64,000 nt of DNA from Brachypterus glaber. Lineage: Eukaryota; Arthropoda; Insecta; Coleoptera; Kateretidae. The position numbers and the translations under genes were made by a program. The notes beneath the pieces are model-generated. The model was not told the DNA's origin, did no database searches, and saw only the letters and a program-made list of their open reading frames with translations. Where the stretch lies: assembly GCA_958510825.1 (NCBI GenBank), contig OY294051.1, forward strand, positions 3,410,001-3,474,000. The letters run 5' to 3'. Each line of letters starts with the position of its first letter. Within the stretch, counting starts at the first letter, position 1. Below, piece after piece: positions 13,728 through 27,192 of the stretch.

Positions 13728-13949
13728 ATTTTAAAAAAAATTCTCGAAGTAGCTGCTACTTATTAGCAAGAGTAATGGTTGATATTATATGTATATATTT
13801 TCTATACGAGTATTAAAATTAAATATTTATATATTTATCGTTTTAAATTGTTTCTAATAATGTAAATATTATTTAAAAGTCTTAAAAAATAAAATAGCTC
13901 CCCCCACCTATCTTGAAATCAAAAAAAGTTGCATATTTCAGGGATTAAT

Positions 13950-14267
13950 AGTTATTTATGGTACTAGTGGGTAAAGTAAGATATTGTCCATGAGGCGTCA
14001 GCCAAGCAGGTTAATTTTCGAGAGGGCAATATCGGTTTACCCATGAGTGCCATACAAGGTTTTATCCAATAAATAGCTTAGGAATTCATATTTTTATTAA
14101 AAAATTTAATGACATTTACAAGAAAATAATTTGACAAGTGACAGTTGAGTGGGTAAAATAAATAATTATCCACTCAATAAAGTAAAAGCTACGCGGGGGT
14201 TATTATTGAGTTTATCTATTTAAAACAAAGCTGGTAATTGTCTCATTATCTGTATTATTGGATAAAA
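13950..14267. mobile_element. TATCCAATA/AATAACTAT repeat family, copy 2 (inverted)
   Basis: Opposite-strand copy of the family at 37833-38164, including the central CAGGTTAATTTTCGAGAGG segment. It lies 1.5 kb after the stop of the first SLC26 gene. Confidence 0.78.
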
Positions 14268-15661
14268 ATATAAAAGTTGCATATTTTTTCTAGTGTGGGA
14301 CTTTTTACGAGGAAAAAAGTTGTGTTTTTAGGCTACAAAAAGTTGCAATTTTTGACCTCCTCCCCCCCCCCACCAAATCTCCTTCGCTACGGCCCTGATT
14401 GGAGTGTATATTTACAAATAATTTTGGTGCTTCCTATCTGTTCCCATCCATTCCATTTTTAATTCTTCGTTCTTAGTACATTTCATTTAGACTACCCTAG
14501 TAAAAATATAACGTTAGATAAACTTTTTTCTAACGCGTATTTATTGTATAAATGCCTTAAAAATGGGTATTAAAAATATTACTAAAAGTCATTTTTAAAC
14601 CACTAATCATAGCTGCCTTAATTAAATTTTTTACTCAAATATATTATACTTTAAATTTAAAAACATGATATATCACAATCTAAACTAAAAAAAAATAAAA
14701 TGTGAAGTTTGACTCATTTTCAGTTTCGAAGTCTGGCAACGTTGCCACATTATTAAATGCTCTTATTGATTATTTCTCTGTAAACATAACCTAAAAATAA
14801 GAATTTACGTGTACAGATTTTTATAACTTTCATTTGTTTATATATATTTTTTAAATATATAAACATATGCAATCTAGATTTTATTTATACATAAGTTTAA
14901 TACATAAGTTATGTATTTTGTTATATTTTAATTAAAAAACAATCAAAAACCAAACAATCAGGCCTAGTTTTATTTGTGTTTATGTTTTATGTATGAAATG
15001 AAGGAAATTTTCGGCCGTTCTCAGCAATAGATTTTTAGGTAAGGTAATTTTATTTATTTATTAATTTATTTATTGGTGAGTTTTTGTACAAAGGCATGGA
15101 AAAAGAATTATATTTTAGTGATGATGAAAAAGAGTTCAGGCTGAAAATTTAAAAATATATTTTTATTAATTTTTTGCTTTGAATATGTTGCAATGGGACA
15201 AAACGTAAGATATAAAAAAAAAACTATGAAAAATTAAACCCGAAAACAAAGTAGGAGAAATAATTAAAAAAGCAAAATATAAATAATATAAAAAATACTG
15301 CTGCCAACAAAATAATACTTTCCCCCTAGGTTCATTAAAAAAGTTTTTCAGCAAAAAAAAAATATTTTTAAGAAGTTTCTTTTTTCGTAAAACGAAAAAT
15401 AAATTGAAAAAAAAAATGTTTTTGAAAAAAATTGTTCTTACCCCATTTTACCTCAATCGGATTATTACGAAAAAAAATTCCCAGCCTAGAACTTTGGATA
15501 ATCAACTAGGGTCCTAATTTGAAGTCTTTAGCCCGAAGCGTTCTTGAGTTATCATGGTCACAAATTTTTACAAATTTCCAGGACACAGACAGACCGTTCC
15601 AAACAAAAATTGTTGGAAATTTCTTCCTTAACAAACTTGCTTATATGCATTTTTATCGTAA
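14268..15661. other. Intergenic stretch without a supported gene
   Basis: Very AT-rich. Apart from a partial AACGTT-type repeat near 14490 and short simple runs, I see nothing assignable. Short frames here have no domain or splice support. Confidence 0.5.
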
Positions 15662-16434
15662 CCCAGGTAGGGATGTTATATTACAAGAAATTAACATCAC
15701 TTTTGGGTGTATTTTTAAACTAAATCATAACATCACATAATATTGAAAAATATGTATTTAACATCACATTTGCAACGTAACACGTGTGACGTGACAACCA
15801 TGTTATTTAATAACAAATATTTACCAACGCTGTGAATATATCGCATGTCACATATTAACGTGGCTTTCACGTGAATGTCATGTTATTTTGCTTCTCACCG
15901 ACGTTCGAAGCAAAAAAATCGATATAAGATGATGTTGATAGAGTAAATTATTATAAGGAAATTGTATACACATTATACGATTTCCAATGGATAGGGGGCT
16001 CTGCCGGGCTTCTCAAGACCACGGACACGGATTAAAGGAATATATTCTTCGCTTAATCTGCAATTTCGTATTTAGAATCTATCTGTTTCAATCTGTGATT
16101 GTTTCAATTACTGATTGATTTTAAATCCGATTTTTTTATAGGGTTATAGCGTTTTTAATGGTTTTAATTTAGAAAAAGCTAATATCCTAGGATATTATTT
16201 AAATATTAAAGTAACAGTAACGGCATCCATAAGATATTAGATATGACAGGAATGTGGATTTATGATGTCACAAACACGTTATTTTCGGGATGTCATTGTG
16301 TGATGTTATTAGGGGCGGACTTAGGACATCCCCACCATGCTACATTCTTGTTAAATGAGACTACAATCTTAACATCACATGTCACATATTAACGTGACTT
16401 TCACGTGAATGTCATGTTATTTTGCTACCTGGGA
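15662..16434. mobile_element. CCCAGGTAGC fold-back element, copy 1
   Basis: About 773 bp, beginning CCCAGGTAG and ending CTACCTGGG. The subterminal regions are inverted (TAACATGACATTCACGTGAA type blocks, ACGTGA repeats). The whole element recurs inverted at 41315-42045. No coding frame. Confidence 0.82.
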
Positions 16435-16808
16435 AGCTGCATTTTAAGCAACTCACCCGGTGAAAAACTAACAGGAGTGTTCTTTTACCATCCACTACTA
16501 CCCTTTAAAATATCAGCCGTGTACATTTATCGCAATTTACATTTATTATTTGACTGGACTACAACCAATATTAGGCCAATTATTAGATAAAATAAGTATT
16601 TTCATTTTTTTAATGAAATGACGTGATAATAATACCCTGTATTAATATCTTTCAGTATGTGAACACAAGATTTTTTTAACCTATATTTTGAACAATAACA
16701 TTATTTAAAAAAATATTAAGAAACAAGCAGTTAAGATATGTATTGTTTCGCATTCTATAGTTTACTCTTAATTATTATAGTGGATAGGTAATCTATATTG
16801 CGTTATTA

Positions 16809-17507
16809 CATCGGCACTTAGTGCCGATTTATTGAAATTTTCGCCGAAAAGTCAAAATCTTTGACCACGTTTTTTTCACATTTCTCGACGTTTTAGACCA
16901 GAGTCGAAATCAGTAAAAAAAATTTTTGTGTCCGTCTGTGTCTGTCTGTCTGGGTGTAAACTCTCTAACTCCTTTTCTACATAAGATATCGACTTGCGGT
17001 TTTTCGCATATTGTTTCTTATCGTATTCCGAAGAGCTGATTAGATTTTGGGGGTAAACTATTGGGGGTAAGGGGGTAAAAATAGGGTGAAACTCCTATTT
17101 TTAGCGTTTTTTGTTTATAATTAAGGCAATTATTATTGTATTTGGTTAATTTAGCACTTATATAAAAGATAATTTTAAATTGGTCAAAAAAATTTGTAAA
17201 CAACGTTTTCCTAAAACGCATTGTTTTCGAGATATTGGCGTTTAAAGCAGTAAAAGGTTTTTTTAACATATCTCACATATTTATAACCCGATTTCAAAAA
17301 ATTATATTTTAAATAAAAGCTCTTTTTAAGCCCTATAAAAAATGTTATACACAGTTTTTTGCTAAAATATAATGTTTTAAAGATACAGAATTTAAAATCA
17401 AACAAAACACCTAGTTTGAAATTTTCAAACTAGATGACTCTAGTGTACAAATACAATACCATACAATACAATAGTGCCGATGTTTTGACATTGATGTTTG
17501 CAACGTT
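16809..17507. mobile_element. CATCGGCAC repeat family, copy 1
   Basis: It starts CATCGGCACTTAGTGCCG, has a GTCTGTCTGTCTG tract and ATTAGATTTTGGGGGTAAAC, and ends in AGTGCCGATGTTTTGACA and CGTTTCATCTAGTT. The same order appears at 35399-36345, 38473-39151 and 49570-50125. A further inverted tail of this family lies at 19483-19795, just beyond the LINE fragment. No coding frame. Confidence 0.8.
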
Positions 17508-17909
17508 TCATCTAGTTCCTCGTAAAAACAACGATACTCTCCACAAAATAATGTTTTAATACCTATTGTTTTTTTTTTGTTTTTCGTTTTTGTTTTTCTT
17601 TAATATTTTTTTTGTAATTTTTTTTGGGCAATTTTTATTTTCCTCACACCATCAGCTTTTCACGTTTTATTCGCAAAATACTCTTTTAGCTAGCTAGCAG
17701 TGAAGAGTACACTAGTTAGTTACAAACAAATCATTCCAGGCGAGCAGATTTAACCTTCCTAGCATAATTGGAACAAATGAAGCATGATCGATTCGCTTTT
17801 TTTATGCAAATTATGCAATTTCTTCAAGACAAAAAATCAATAATACACGGTCCGGCAAAAATAGATCAGCCTTCAGCAAGGAGCAGGAGAACATTGACCA
17901 TTAATAAGG

Positions 17910-19341
17910 TTTCAGCAGATTGTTTGCGATTTACAGAACATTTATGTGTCCGATTGCCACAATTTCTTTAAACTACAGACCAATATCGGTTACGCCAGTT
18001 CTGTCAAAAATTTATGAAAAAGCTTTAAAAAAACAAATAATAAATTATTTTGAAAATAACAATCTTTTTAACAGTTCACAGTTTGGTTTCCGCAATTCAA
18101 AATCAACAACTGATGCAATTATTAAACTAGTGGATATCATAGTGGACGGTTTTGAGTAATTGGATTACATTGGCACAATTTTATGTGACCTATCCAAGGC
18201 TTTCGATTGCGTCTGCCCCAGGATACTTAGAGTAAAATTAAAAAGTTATGGTTTCTCGGATATTGCATGTGACTTGATATTGTCATATATTTTAAACAGA
18301 AAACAAATAGTTACAGTTAACAGTACTACATCTGAGGTAGAAGAAATTAATATAGGTGTCCCTCAGGGCTCTGTATTGGGTCCTGTAATATTTTTAATTT
18401 ACTTTAATGATGTTGTTCGCTGCGCGCAAAATACTGAGTATATCCTATTTGCGGACGATACCACGTTATTAAGGCAAAGCAAAGACTTAAAATTATTACT
18501 GGGTGACATGGGACAGACGCGGTTTGAGGCCTTGGAGTGGTTTGCTTCGAACAAACTTAGTCTTAATGCTTCAAAGACAGAAACTATGGTTTTTACCGAA
18601 ACTTATGTAATCATGTTAATCCAGACTCGGTGCGCTTTATGGTGTGTATCTGGACAGTGGATTAGTTTGGAATAAACACATAGAATATATGGCCTCATCT
18701 TTATCCAAATATATATTTGCTCTACGTAACCTTGTTGGTGTAGTTTCGATGTCTGTTCTCAAAACAGTTTATTACGCATCAATACATAGTAGACTAAAAT
18801 ATGTAATATTTGTTTGGGGTCATTCTTCTTCTACAGAAAGGCTGTTTCGTTTACAACGAAGAGCTCTCCGTACCATGTTTGGTGCAAAATACAGGGATGA
18901 TTGTACTCCTCTTTTTATACAGGCACAGATTCTAACTTTACCATGTTTATATGTATTGGAATGTCTGATTCATGTGAAGGTAAACATTGGTAGTTACAAT
19001 AAAAATAATATAGTTTCTACAAGAAATAGTAATAATATAAAAATTGAGTATCTTAGATTAGAAAGGACAAGAAATGGGAAAAATTACTATGGCCCTACTG
19101 CTTTTAATGCACTCCCCACCAGTGTAAGATCTCTACCCCTTGGCAGATTTAAGGCTGAAATTAAATCGTTTTTTATAAAAAATCAATTTTATACTATAAA
19201 TGATGTTTTAGTAAATTTAAAAAATATTTTATTGTAATTTTATGTAAATTTGTATTTTTGTACTTATTTATTGCATTTTGTATTTTATTGACGTGTGTAA
19301 GTTTTTTTGTAGCACAATAAATTATTCTTATTCTTATTCTT
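17910..19341 (+). mobile_element. 5'-truncated non-LTR retrotransposon (jockey/CR1-type reverse transcriptase), inactivated
   Basis: Remnant of a LINE ORF2. The reverse transcriptase core is readable: NYRPISVTPVLSKIYEK near 17971, SQFGFRNSKSTTDAI near 18080, LCDLSKAFDC near 18180, GVPQGSVLGPVIFLIYFND near 18355 and the catalytic box FADDTT near 18450. A thumb/C-terminal region follows, ending at a stop at 19235-19237. It is broken by an in-frame TAA at 18157-18159 and a +1 shift between about 18600 and 18645. The endonuclease domain and ORF1 are missing, so it is 5' truncated. The 3' end is an A/T-rich tail with AATAAA and TTCTTA repeats to about 19341, as in CR1/jockey-like tails. It lies between two oppositely oriented pieces of the CATCGGCAC repeat family. 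Confidence 0.88.
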
Positions 19342-19482
19342 TAAAACCTTATGTTATAAAGGCTGTGAATGAATGTATGAATGAATGAATGAATAGGGTA
19401 GGAAATGTGGAATAGGACATGCAATTACTGAATAAATACTTTAATTCTGTTCTTTGTTGATGTTTTTTTAAAATTTAAAACT

Positions 19483-19795
19483 AGATGAAACGTTGCAAGC
19501 ACCCTGTCAAAACATCGGCACTATTGGGAAAACTAATAACATGCTATTAGAACAGGGTAGCATAAAATAATTACAATTTTACTACTACTCCTCACTGCAC
19601 AAACTAACTTGTATAATATTTATATTAATCTTTAGCTTTTCTTGTACACTTGATATATAATTAAAATTAATAATAAAAATATGTTTTTACTTGGATGCAA
19701 GTTGAACCTATAATTAATAAGTTCAATTGTAATTACAATTTTTGATTGATTTTAAAAACAAATGAATGGAAGCTCAAAAATTCGTACACTAGAGG
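19483..19795. mobile_element. CATCGGCAC repeat family, inverted tail segment
   Basis: Opposite-strand match to the last 290 bases of the copy at 35399-36345 (shared AACACCCTGTCAAAACATCG type block and TAATAACATGCTATTAGAAC). With 16809-17507 it brackets the LINE fragment in inverted orientation. Confidence 0.72.
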
Positions 19796-19799
19796 TATC

Positions 19800-20225
19800 T
19801 AACGGTATGCGTATTCTAGAGAGAATAGTTGTTAGTTCGTTGCTTTACTCTAGTATTGTTATTTTTGTACGGTTAAAATCCATATAAAAAAATTCTCTAT
19901 GAAAACCGGTTTCAAAACTCATAAAAAACTTACGAAATCTCATTAATTTTTAGATGGAAAGTCCAAAAACCGCATATAATCCAACGAACTAACAACTCTT
20001 CTCTCTAAAATACGCATACCGGTAATATAAAGTATCGCCAACATCTCGGTTTGTTTGTAAACAAATAGCAGGCCTGAACAATAACAGTTACCAGTAACTG
20101 TTATTGTTGTCTCTGTTAGAACAAAGCTGTGCGAGTAAGACAGACAAATGTATATGTTGGCTACGTTTTTGTGAGTTTTTACAAATGAAATTCCTATTCT
20201 AGAGAGAAGTGTTATTAGTTCGTTG
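19800..20225. mobile_element. CCAACGAACTAA MITE family: partial end (19800-19852) and copy 2 (19981-20225)
   Basis: The full copy at 19981-20225 matches 5391-5645 closely, with a 9-base gap in the centre. A lone right end (GTATTCTAGAGAGAATAGTTG and GTTAGTTCGTTG) at 19800-19852 lies 130 bases to its left. Confidence 0.8.
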
Positions 20226-20459
20226 ATTTAATCTCATGAAAACTAGAAAACCTTACGAAGTCACTTGAAATCTTATGAAGTCCCATGTAACTTAATGAGT
20301 TAACCCATATGAAACTTCATCAGGAATTTACAAATTCAAAAAAACAATGTTTTCTCATGAAAACCATTTTTTTTTCTTTGTTTTTTTAATTTGTAAATTC
20401 ATATAAAGTTTCATATGGACCTACTCATCAAGTTACATAAGACTTGATAAGAAAAGTCT

Positions 20460-20552
20460 ATCGGCGCGGGTGAGAATCGAACTCAAGCTAGCCGACGTGC
20501 TAAGTAAAGATCTAATATTGAATCAGACGCCTTAACCCGTTCGGATAGTTCC
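20460..20552 (-). pseudogene. tRNA-Leu(CAA)-like relic (tRNA pseudogene or SINE head)
   Basis: On the minus strand this reads like a type II (Leu) tRNA. It has GGGTTAAGGCGTCTGA as A box and D arm, a good 5-bp anticodon stem (TCTGA/TTAGA) around TTCAATA with a CAA anticodon, a long variable arm, and a B box GAGTTCGATTCTCACCCG. The 7-bp acceptor stem does not pair (GGGGGAA against CCGCGCC), so it is not expected to be a working tRNA. Confidence 0.6.
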
Positions 20553-21136
20553 CCCATAAATAACATCTTTCTTTGTTGGGTTTTGTAATATTTTATTAGA
20601 TAAACGAAATGTTTGTACGAGATCAAACATGCAATAACTTACAAAAAAATAAATGTATTGGCGCAATTGATATTTTTTAAGTTTGTCCTAGAAAATGACC
20701 ATCATTGCATGGTCCATATTTAACGCTTTAATTTGGAATTGAGTAACTTTGTTTACGAAGAAAATAAATTATCAAAACACAATAATTTAAGGCTAGAATT
20801 TCGTTGAACCAAAGTCTATACCCTTGAATGAAGAGCGCTCTTCATTTAAGGACACTTTGGTTTGGACTTTTGGTTTAAAGAAATGCTAGTTGAAACAAGA
20901 GAATAATGGCTTTGAACATATCGAAAGACACGTGTCCTTGGTTCAAGGAATCCTTCTTTTCTGTGAATAAAATAAGCTGCTGTTTAATTTAAAAATAATA
21001 ACCCTGTATATCTGTTTCTTCCTAGTAATTAAAGATTTTAAGGCCTAATAATATCATTAATATTATAATATTATTAGTTATAGGTAATAATAATTTATTA
21101 ACATGACCTACACAATAACTATTATTATCAGCTATA

Positions 21137-21728
21137 TACAGCCTGTTCCAGAACTCGCGTACAGAAATTTGAGGGTATATTAAAAACCCTCTGGAAAATA
21201 TGAAAAAAATGTCAAAAAAAATCCTTCTTCGTTCAATTCAAAAACAAGAACCTTTAAGTGGACCAATACTGCCGCTGATGTTAAATTACCTTTAAAAGTT
21301 GAATTTGTAGCTATGGAAGCAAATTTAATTATTGCAGGTACATATTCTGTAGGTTGACATGTTGATTAATGTGACATAAATATTTATTAATGTCAAAAAA
21401 CCACCGCCGGATGGAGTGACCCTATAAAAATAGAATATTTGATAGCCTCTGTCGGTTTTGTCAAAATATAATAACCTAAAAAGATTCTTAAGTTGAAACT
21501 CTCAAACAATGCACGCGTCAACAATTAAAATGCTACCATAGATACTAGTAAGTAGGGAAAAACTAATTTGTAGGTAATTTAACATCAGCAACAGGATTGG
21601 TCAGATGAAATAGCTTCCTTTTTAATTAGTATTGAGAATGGATTTTTTTTTTCAATTTTTTTCATATTTTCCAGAGGGTTTTTAATATACCCTCAAATTT
21701 CTATACGCGAGTTCTGGAACAGGCTGTA
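21137..21728. repeat. 592-bp inverted-repeat element (ACAGCCTGTTCC)
   Basis: Ends TACAGCCTGTTCCAGAACTC and GAGTTCTGGAACAGGCTGTA, with paired arms of about 70-100 bases. The end resembles the left end at 42472. No coding frame. Confidence 0.85.
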
Positions 21729-22626
21729 TCTTATCTAAATTAATTAATTAAAAGGTCAAAACAAAATAATACCTTAAAAGGATCAGGGAAATGCTGTAAA
21801 CATTATCTTTTTCAAATCTACATTTTAGAAGATTTTCAGATTTGGGAAAATAAAACAAATATTTCCCAACTAAAAATGGAGAAATTTTCCAATTCAAAGA
21901 AAAAGCTTGCGAAAATTTTGAATACTAAAAAAAAATCCCAACTGTACTTAATTTTTTTTTAATTAATAAATTTACTAACCAAAAAAAGGTCTTGGCCTCT
22001 ACCAATTTCCCAACTCTGCCAATCAATTTTCCCGATTATTTGCCAGTTTAACAGTAAAATTTCCCAACTCCAGCGTGGTTGTAAATAAAAAAAACTTGAT
22101 ATGAGGGGACCTTATGAATGTTACAGAAATTTTATAAGTGGCAAAAGAAGCCTTACTTAACAGACTATCAACGAGTATCATTAAAATTTAGGTAGCTTTT
22201 ACCATAATCATTAACAAGTACAAAAGTACATTTGCGCACAGTTTCCCACCCCATGGGGCAATGTTGCGCAGTTGTTTAGAAATTATGCACAAAAGATAAA
22301 AAAATAAAATAATGCAAAAGTATTTATTAAACACAAGATACTGGTTTTCAAAAACTAGATTTTTAAAAGAAAGGTTGTGGATTTTTTGATCGTTTAAAGA
22401 ACGTTTTAAAACCCCTTCTTTTAAAAATCGAGTTTTTGAAAAAATTTTCATCTGGTTTTCTACTTTTTAGTTATAACTACGTAACATGTAATTAATACAA
22501 GGGTTTGGATTTTAAAACTTATTTTTTTATTTAATTTAATTACCATTTAATTAAACGAGGAGGCACGCGCATCACTGCCCCATCATGAACTTTAAAATAA
22601 ATCATTTCACATAACAAAAACTATTT

Positions 22627-23039
22627 AATGGAGCTCTCTACAACTAGAATTATGAAACAAAAGACGTCTACCCTATCTCTATCTCACTTGTGCTACACTT
22701 TCCAGCTAACCAAATAAATACTGTATTTGTTTTTCATACAACAAAACAGTATTTATTTGGTTGGCCGGAAAGTGTAGCACTGAGCGGCACGAACGAAAAT
22801 AGCTAATGTGAATCTGTAGAATAAGATAATTCTACTAAAATTTAGATGGCGCCAGTAATTTCTTTTATAAAAATAATATAGTTACACTTTTCGCCCGGCC
22901 AAGTAAATATTGTATTTGTTCAACAAAGAACAAATACAGAATTTGTTTGGTTGGGTGGAAGTGGGAGTGTATGTATGTCTTCTATCCTTTTTGGGTAGAA
23001 CTTTTGTCCCTGTTTAATCTAACGGGAGAAATCGCCATT
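22627..23039. mobile_element. AATGGAGCTC MITE family, copy 2
   Basis: Second copy of the family at 9792-10205, same orientation, with only scattered differences and a few small gaps. Intergenic. Confidence 0.85.
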
Positions 23040-23303
23040 AAATTTAACAAAATTGCATGGATAAATGCAAATGATCATATCCTTTAAGAATATATATATT
23101 TTAGAATAATCGGTTAAGAATTATGAACTTACCATCCTATTTTATGCACGTGCAAAATAATAACAACGAACATCGATTCAGACATATTCAAATATTGTGT
23201 CAGTAGCCGTTCTTGGCGCTAGCGTATTGTTAGACAGGCCCCTCAAGCAAGGATGCCAGAAATGTCTCAGAATACCGCTTAATATGAATTTTTGGTTGAG
23301 TGC

Positions 23304-23364
23304 ACGGTTACCCACTGCGCAAGGTTACCCAATGTGCAAGGTTACCCACTGCGCACGGTTACCC
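23304..23364. repeat. 17-bp tandem repeat, about 3.5 copies
   Basis: GGTTACCCACTGCGCAA and close variants repeat four times (the last is cut short). Confidence 0.85.
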
Positions 23365-26300
23365 TGCTTTCCCCTATGGTTTATTGTGTCCTAAATTATA
23401 TCTCCAGACTTATAAATAATATTTATTGTATTGACTGGTTACCTCGATGTTTTAATAATTAAAAAAACAACTGATAATAACTACAAAATTCGTGAATTTA
23501 AAAATACTTGATAACAGAACGTCAAATGATATTCATGGGTGACGGGGTGGGGGTAGCGGGGGGGCACCCCCTCCCAACCACGCTCAAGTTGGGAAAATCG
23601 ACTGGCCAGTAAGTAAAATCATGGCAAAGACGAGGACTTTTTTGTGTTATCAAAATTTTTCGTCAGGGGTAAAGCCCTTTTTCAGATTTGGAAAAAAATA
23701 AGTGATACAGTTGGGAAATTGGCAGATGCGAGGACCTTATTTTTTAGTCATCAACACTTTCCGTCATAGGTAGGGCTTTTTTGGGAAATTCCTTAATCTT
23801 TAGTTGGGAATTTTTTGTTCTCCCCAAAAAAAAAAAATACCTCGCGTTGATTAAAAAAATGTTAATTTTTTCAAAAAATATTGAAAAAAAAAAAAATTGC
23901 AACAAAAATTGTTTACCTCGATTTTTACCCTTTAACCCATTTTTACCAAAAATAATCCCAGACATCATGCACAGAGTGCAAGGAACCAAAAATCGATTGA
24001 TTACGAGGTACAGAAAGTAACACGACGATATCTACTGTTTTATTATACTATTCACAGCGCGTAGCGCTAGAATAGTATTATACGGTAGTTTCAAATTTTT
24101 AAAAATCGACAAAAAATTCTTGAATACAAATGTGTTTCATAAAAAAATAAGAAACTTTGAGAAAGTGCGTCTGTCCGTGTGATGTCACGTTTTTTGTTAA
24201 CACTAAAAAAAACATGACTTGTCCGTGGGAAATGAATGTTAGTAAATGTGACAGCTTGTGACAAAAAAAATTCAAAAAATTGCGTACGTAATTTATAAAT
24301 TAATATATGGACAGCCCCTTATTTGGGAAAATCAATATATCATACACTGTGAATAGTATATAATGGAATGCGTAGCATTACATATCTTCACGGCTTGTTC
24401 ACTTTAAAGTAGTTGACAACGTGCTTTGGTGGTCATTTACCACCAGTTGCTCAACCTTAAAAGATTAGTACAATTATTTAAATTTTTCAAAAATGTTTTT
24501 GTGCGATAGGTGAAATTTCAATATTAGTATTATCGGTTTGGATATAAGTGACTGTACCTGTGTTTTAAACTGTGATACGAATAAGTGATTATTAAGGTAT
24601 AACTATATCTAGTTTAATTATACATGGTGTATTTGAAATAGGGTCCGAAATTTTAAGGGGTGATTCTACATCAGAAAATATGACAAAAAGTTCCATAAAC
24701 ATATGTCTAAAAATGCGCCGTACGGGAGCTACGGCCCTTTGAAAGTGGCTAAAAAATTCGGGTTCTATTTAATAACTCAGGAACCGTTTGAGATATAGCA
24801 ACGAGGTTGTGCATGTGAACAAATCTTAATAAGGCCCATCTTCCTTTGTTATTTTCATCTACTTATTTTAACCAGGGGCGTGCGAAACGGGGAGGCCTTA
24901 TTAGTTTTTTGTCCCAAACTTTTTTCTGTGTATCTTTTTTGTAATTTTATTTTTGGTATATGATTCCTCAGGTCAAAATATATAAAAAAGATACTCTTGT
25001 TGTATAACTGTAGGACTAATCGTTTTCGAAAAATAAAATCACAAAAAAAATACACAGAAAAAAGTTTGGGACAAAAAACTGATAAGCCCCCCGTTTCGCA
25101 AGCCCCTGGTTAAAATAAGCACATGAAAATAATATACGAAGATGGGCCTTATTAAGATTAGTTCACGTGCAAAACCTCGTTGCTATATCTTAAAGGGTTC
25201 CTGAGTTATTAAATAAAAACCAAATTTTTTAGCCACTTTCAAAGGGGCGTAGCTCCCTTACGACGCATTTTTAGACATATGTTTATTGGAACTTAATGTC
25301 ATATTTTCTGATGTAGAATCACCCCTTAAAATTTCGGATCCTATTTCAAATACACCGTGTATACATATTTAATTTAATATTTTAAAGTTAGTTTAACATG
25401 TGGTTCAGCGAAAATCTTAAGTTTTTTTTCCACAACCACCTACGAAAACAAATTTTACACGATTTACAGTGTAAGAAAGTGTAAAATTTTATGCGCGTGC
25501 GAAATAATATATGTGTGGAAAAGCAAAGCTCTCATGATTTTGTTATTTAAAAATTTTACACTATGTATCTGGGTGGATATTTTTTCCCCTTTTCCACCTT
25601 TTTATTAAATCGTTTTCATTTTTATGAGATAACAATAATTTAAATAAACAAAACGTAACTTATTTAAACCGTCAAAGTCTACTCTAAGAAAACAAACGAA
25701 ATCTACAAAAGACCAAGGTAAACTTAAATTGATTTATCAAAATTCGGTAATTTTAGCAAAAGTCCAACTAGATTATTTATTTTTCTGGTAATGGTATTTT
25801 TTAATAGTTACTTTTTTTTTAATCGATCTAATAATTTTAAATAATGAGCATTTTATTTGTCTTTATTTATACAAAATAATATTTATATTTTGTTTCTTTG
25901 CTTATTTTGATTTTTCCAACGTTTAAAAAAAAATGATTTAGGCAAAAAATAGTATATTGTTTTACTAAGAGGAAAAGTTAAGCACTTTTCCTCTAAGTAA
26001 AACATACTATTTTTTCTTCAAGCATCTTATATACTTTTTTTAAATATTAATTTTTGAAATTAATTTATTCAGTAATAAAGTATGTTTTTTTATTAAAATA
26101 GGCCAATAAAATCCTTTCGAAATAAACTTAAACCTTCCTTAGCTCATTTTAATTTTTTTTCGTAGGCTAAATCGTACACTTTTCGCGATTTCGATGGTAA
26201 CTTGTCTAATGTAGCATTTGCAATTTCGGAGAGATTTGTAGGTGTATAAACCATATATTCTTCTTCTATCATTTTTAATTAATTTAACACTCAGTTTTTG

Positions 26301-27192
26301 CACAATATCTCGAGTCAACCACCTGTTTACATAATAGACAAACAAGTTTGAAGTATGGCTGCCATCAAAGTCAAAGAGTGCTGCCGTCAGTGGTGGTTTT
26401 GCTGACTAACTTTTTTTTTACGGCGTTTAACAATGAACTCATTTTTTTACTATAAAAAAAATAGATCACTTCTAACTAATGTGTTCAGTTTTAAAATATG
26501 AACATTTTAGTACGCTTGAAGAAAAAAATATTTTTTTACTTTGATGAGAAAGTAAAAAACTTGAATATTAAAAAAAAAACAAAATTTAGGGCAACTATTG
26601 TCTTGTTTTTTTTTCAGTGTTTAATGATATTCTTTTAAGGATGTGAAGATTTTAGAAAGCGCATATCTCACATGTGTTTAAGCGGTTTAAACTATTTATT
26701 TACATTATTAATGGAACGATTAATCTTTGACTTCTGATTTCAAATTAGAAGTCTCAAGTGAGGACTGCGTACACAGAGAAAAATATGCAAAAATTAATGC
26801 CAAAATGTAAATTTTGAATGTTTCAATTTTCAACGTTCCAGAATATATTGTGTAAAATTTCAAAACATGCGATAATAAAATTTTACAGAATGTGTGTGTA
26901 AATTCAAACTGGTTATTTTAAGTTTGGGATACATTACTTTGAAAACGGTGTGTAAGAGGCTAGTAAATAAGCATTAGGTAGAGTCAGAATCCGTTGACAG
27001 AACCCAGGCACCTTTTCAACACAGTTGACCTGTGTTATTAGGTATGTGCACACATGTGTGTGTTACTATTATGCATTGTGAAAGGGCATAAAACTCTGAA
27101 TTGATTCAATTAAGTCAAACAATAATCGTATTTATATACAGGGTTATTCAGAAATAAATATCATATCATAATTTCTTTTTGTAAAAAAATAT
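23365..27192. other. Intergenic stretch, repeats only
   Basis: Besides the fold-back element at 24619-25363 there are A/T runs, a partial TATGGACAGCCCC end near 24305 and a palindromic AAGTTAAGCACTTTTCC region near 25975. No coding region is supported. Confidence 0.45.
24619..25363. repeat. 745-bp fold-back element
   Basis: Long paired arms: ATACATGGTGTATTTGAAAT with ATTTCAAATACACCGTGTAT, then CGGGAGCTACGGCCC / GGGGCGTAGCTCCC, with a nested inner palindrome (GTGTATCTTTTTTGTAATTTT / complementary block near 25030). Confidence 0.82.

Noticed and set aside
20460..20552. Functional tRNA-Leu gene
   Set aside because: The acceptor stem does not pair.
26139..26345. 68-codon minus-strand frame
   Set aside because: Low-complexity surroundings, no domain, no splice partner and no paralogue in the window.
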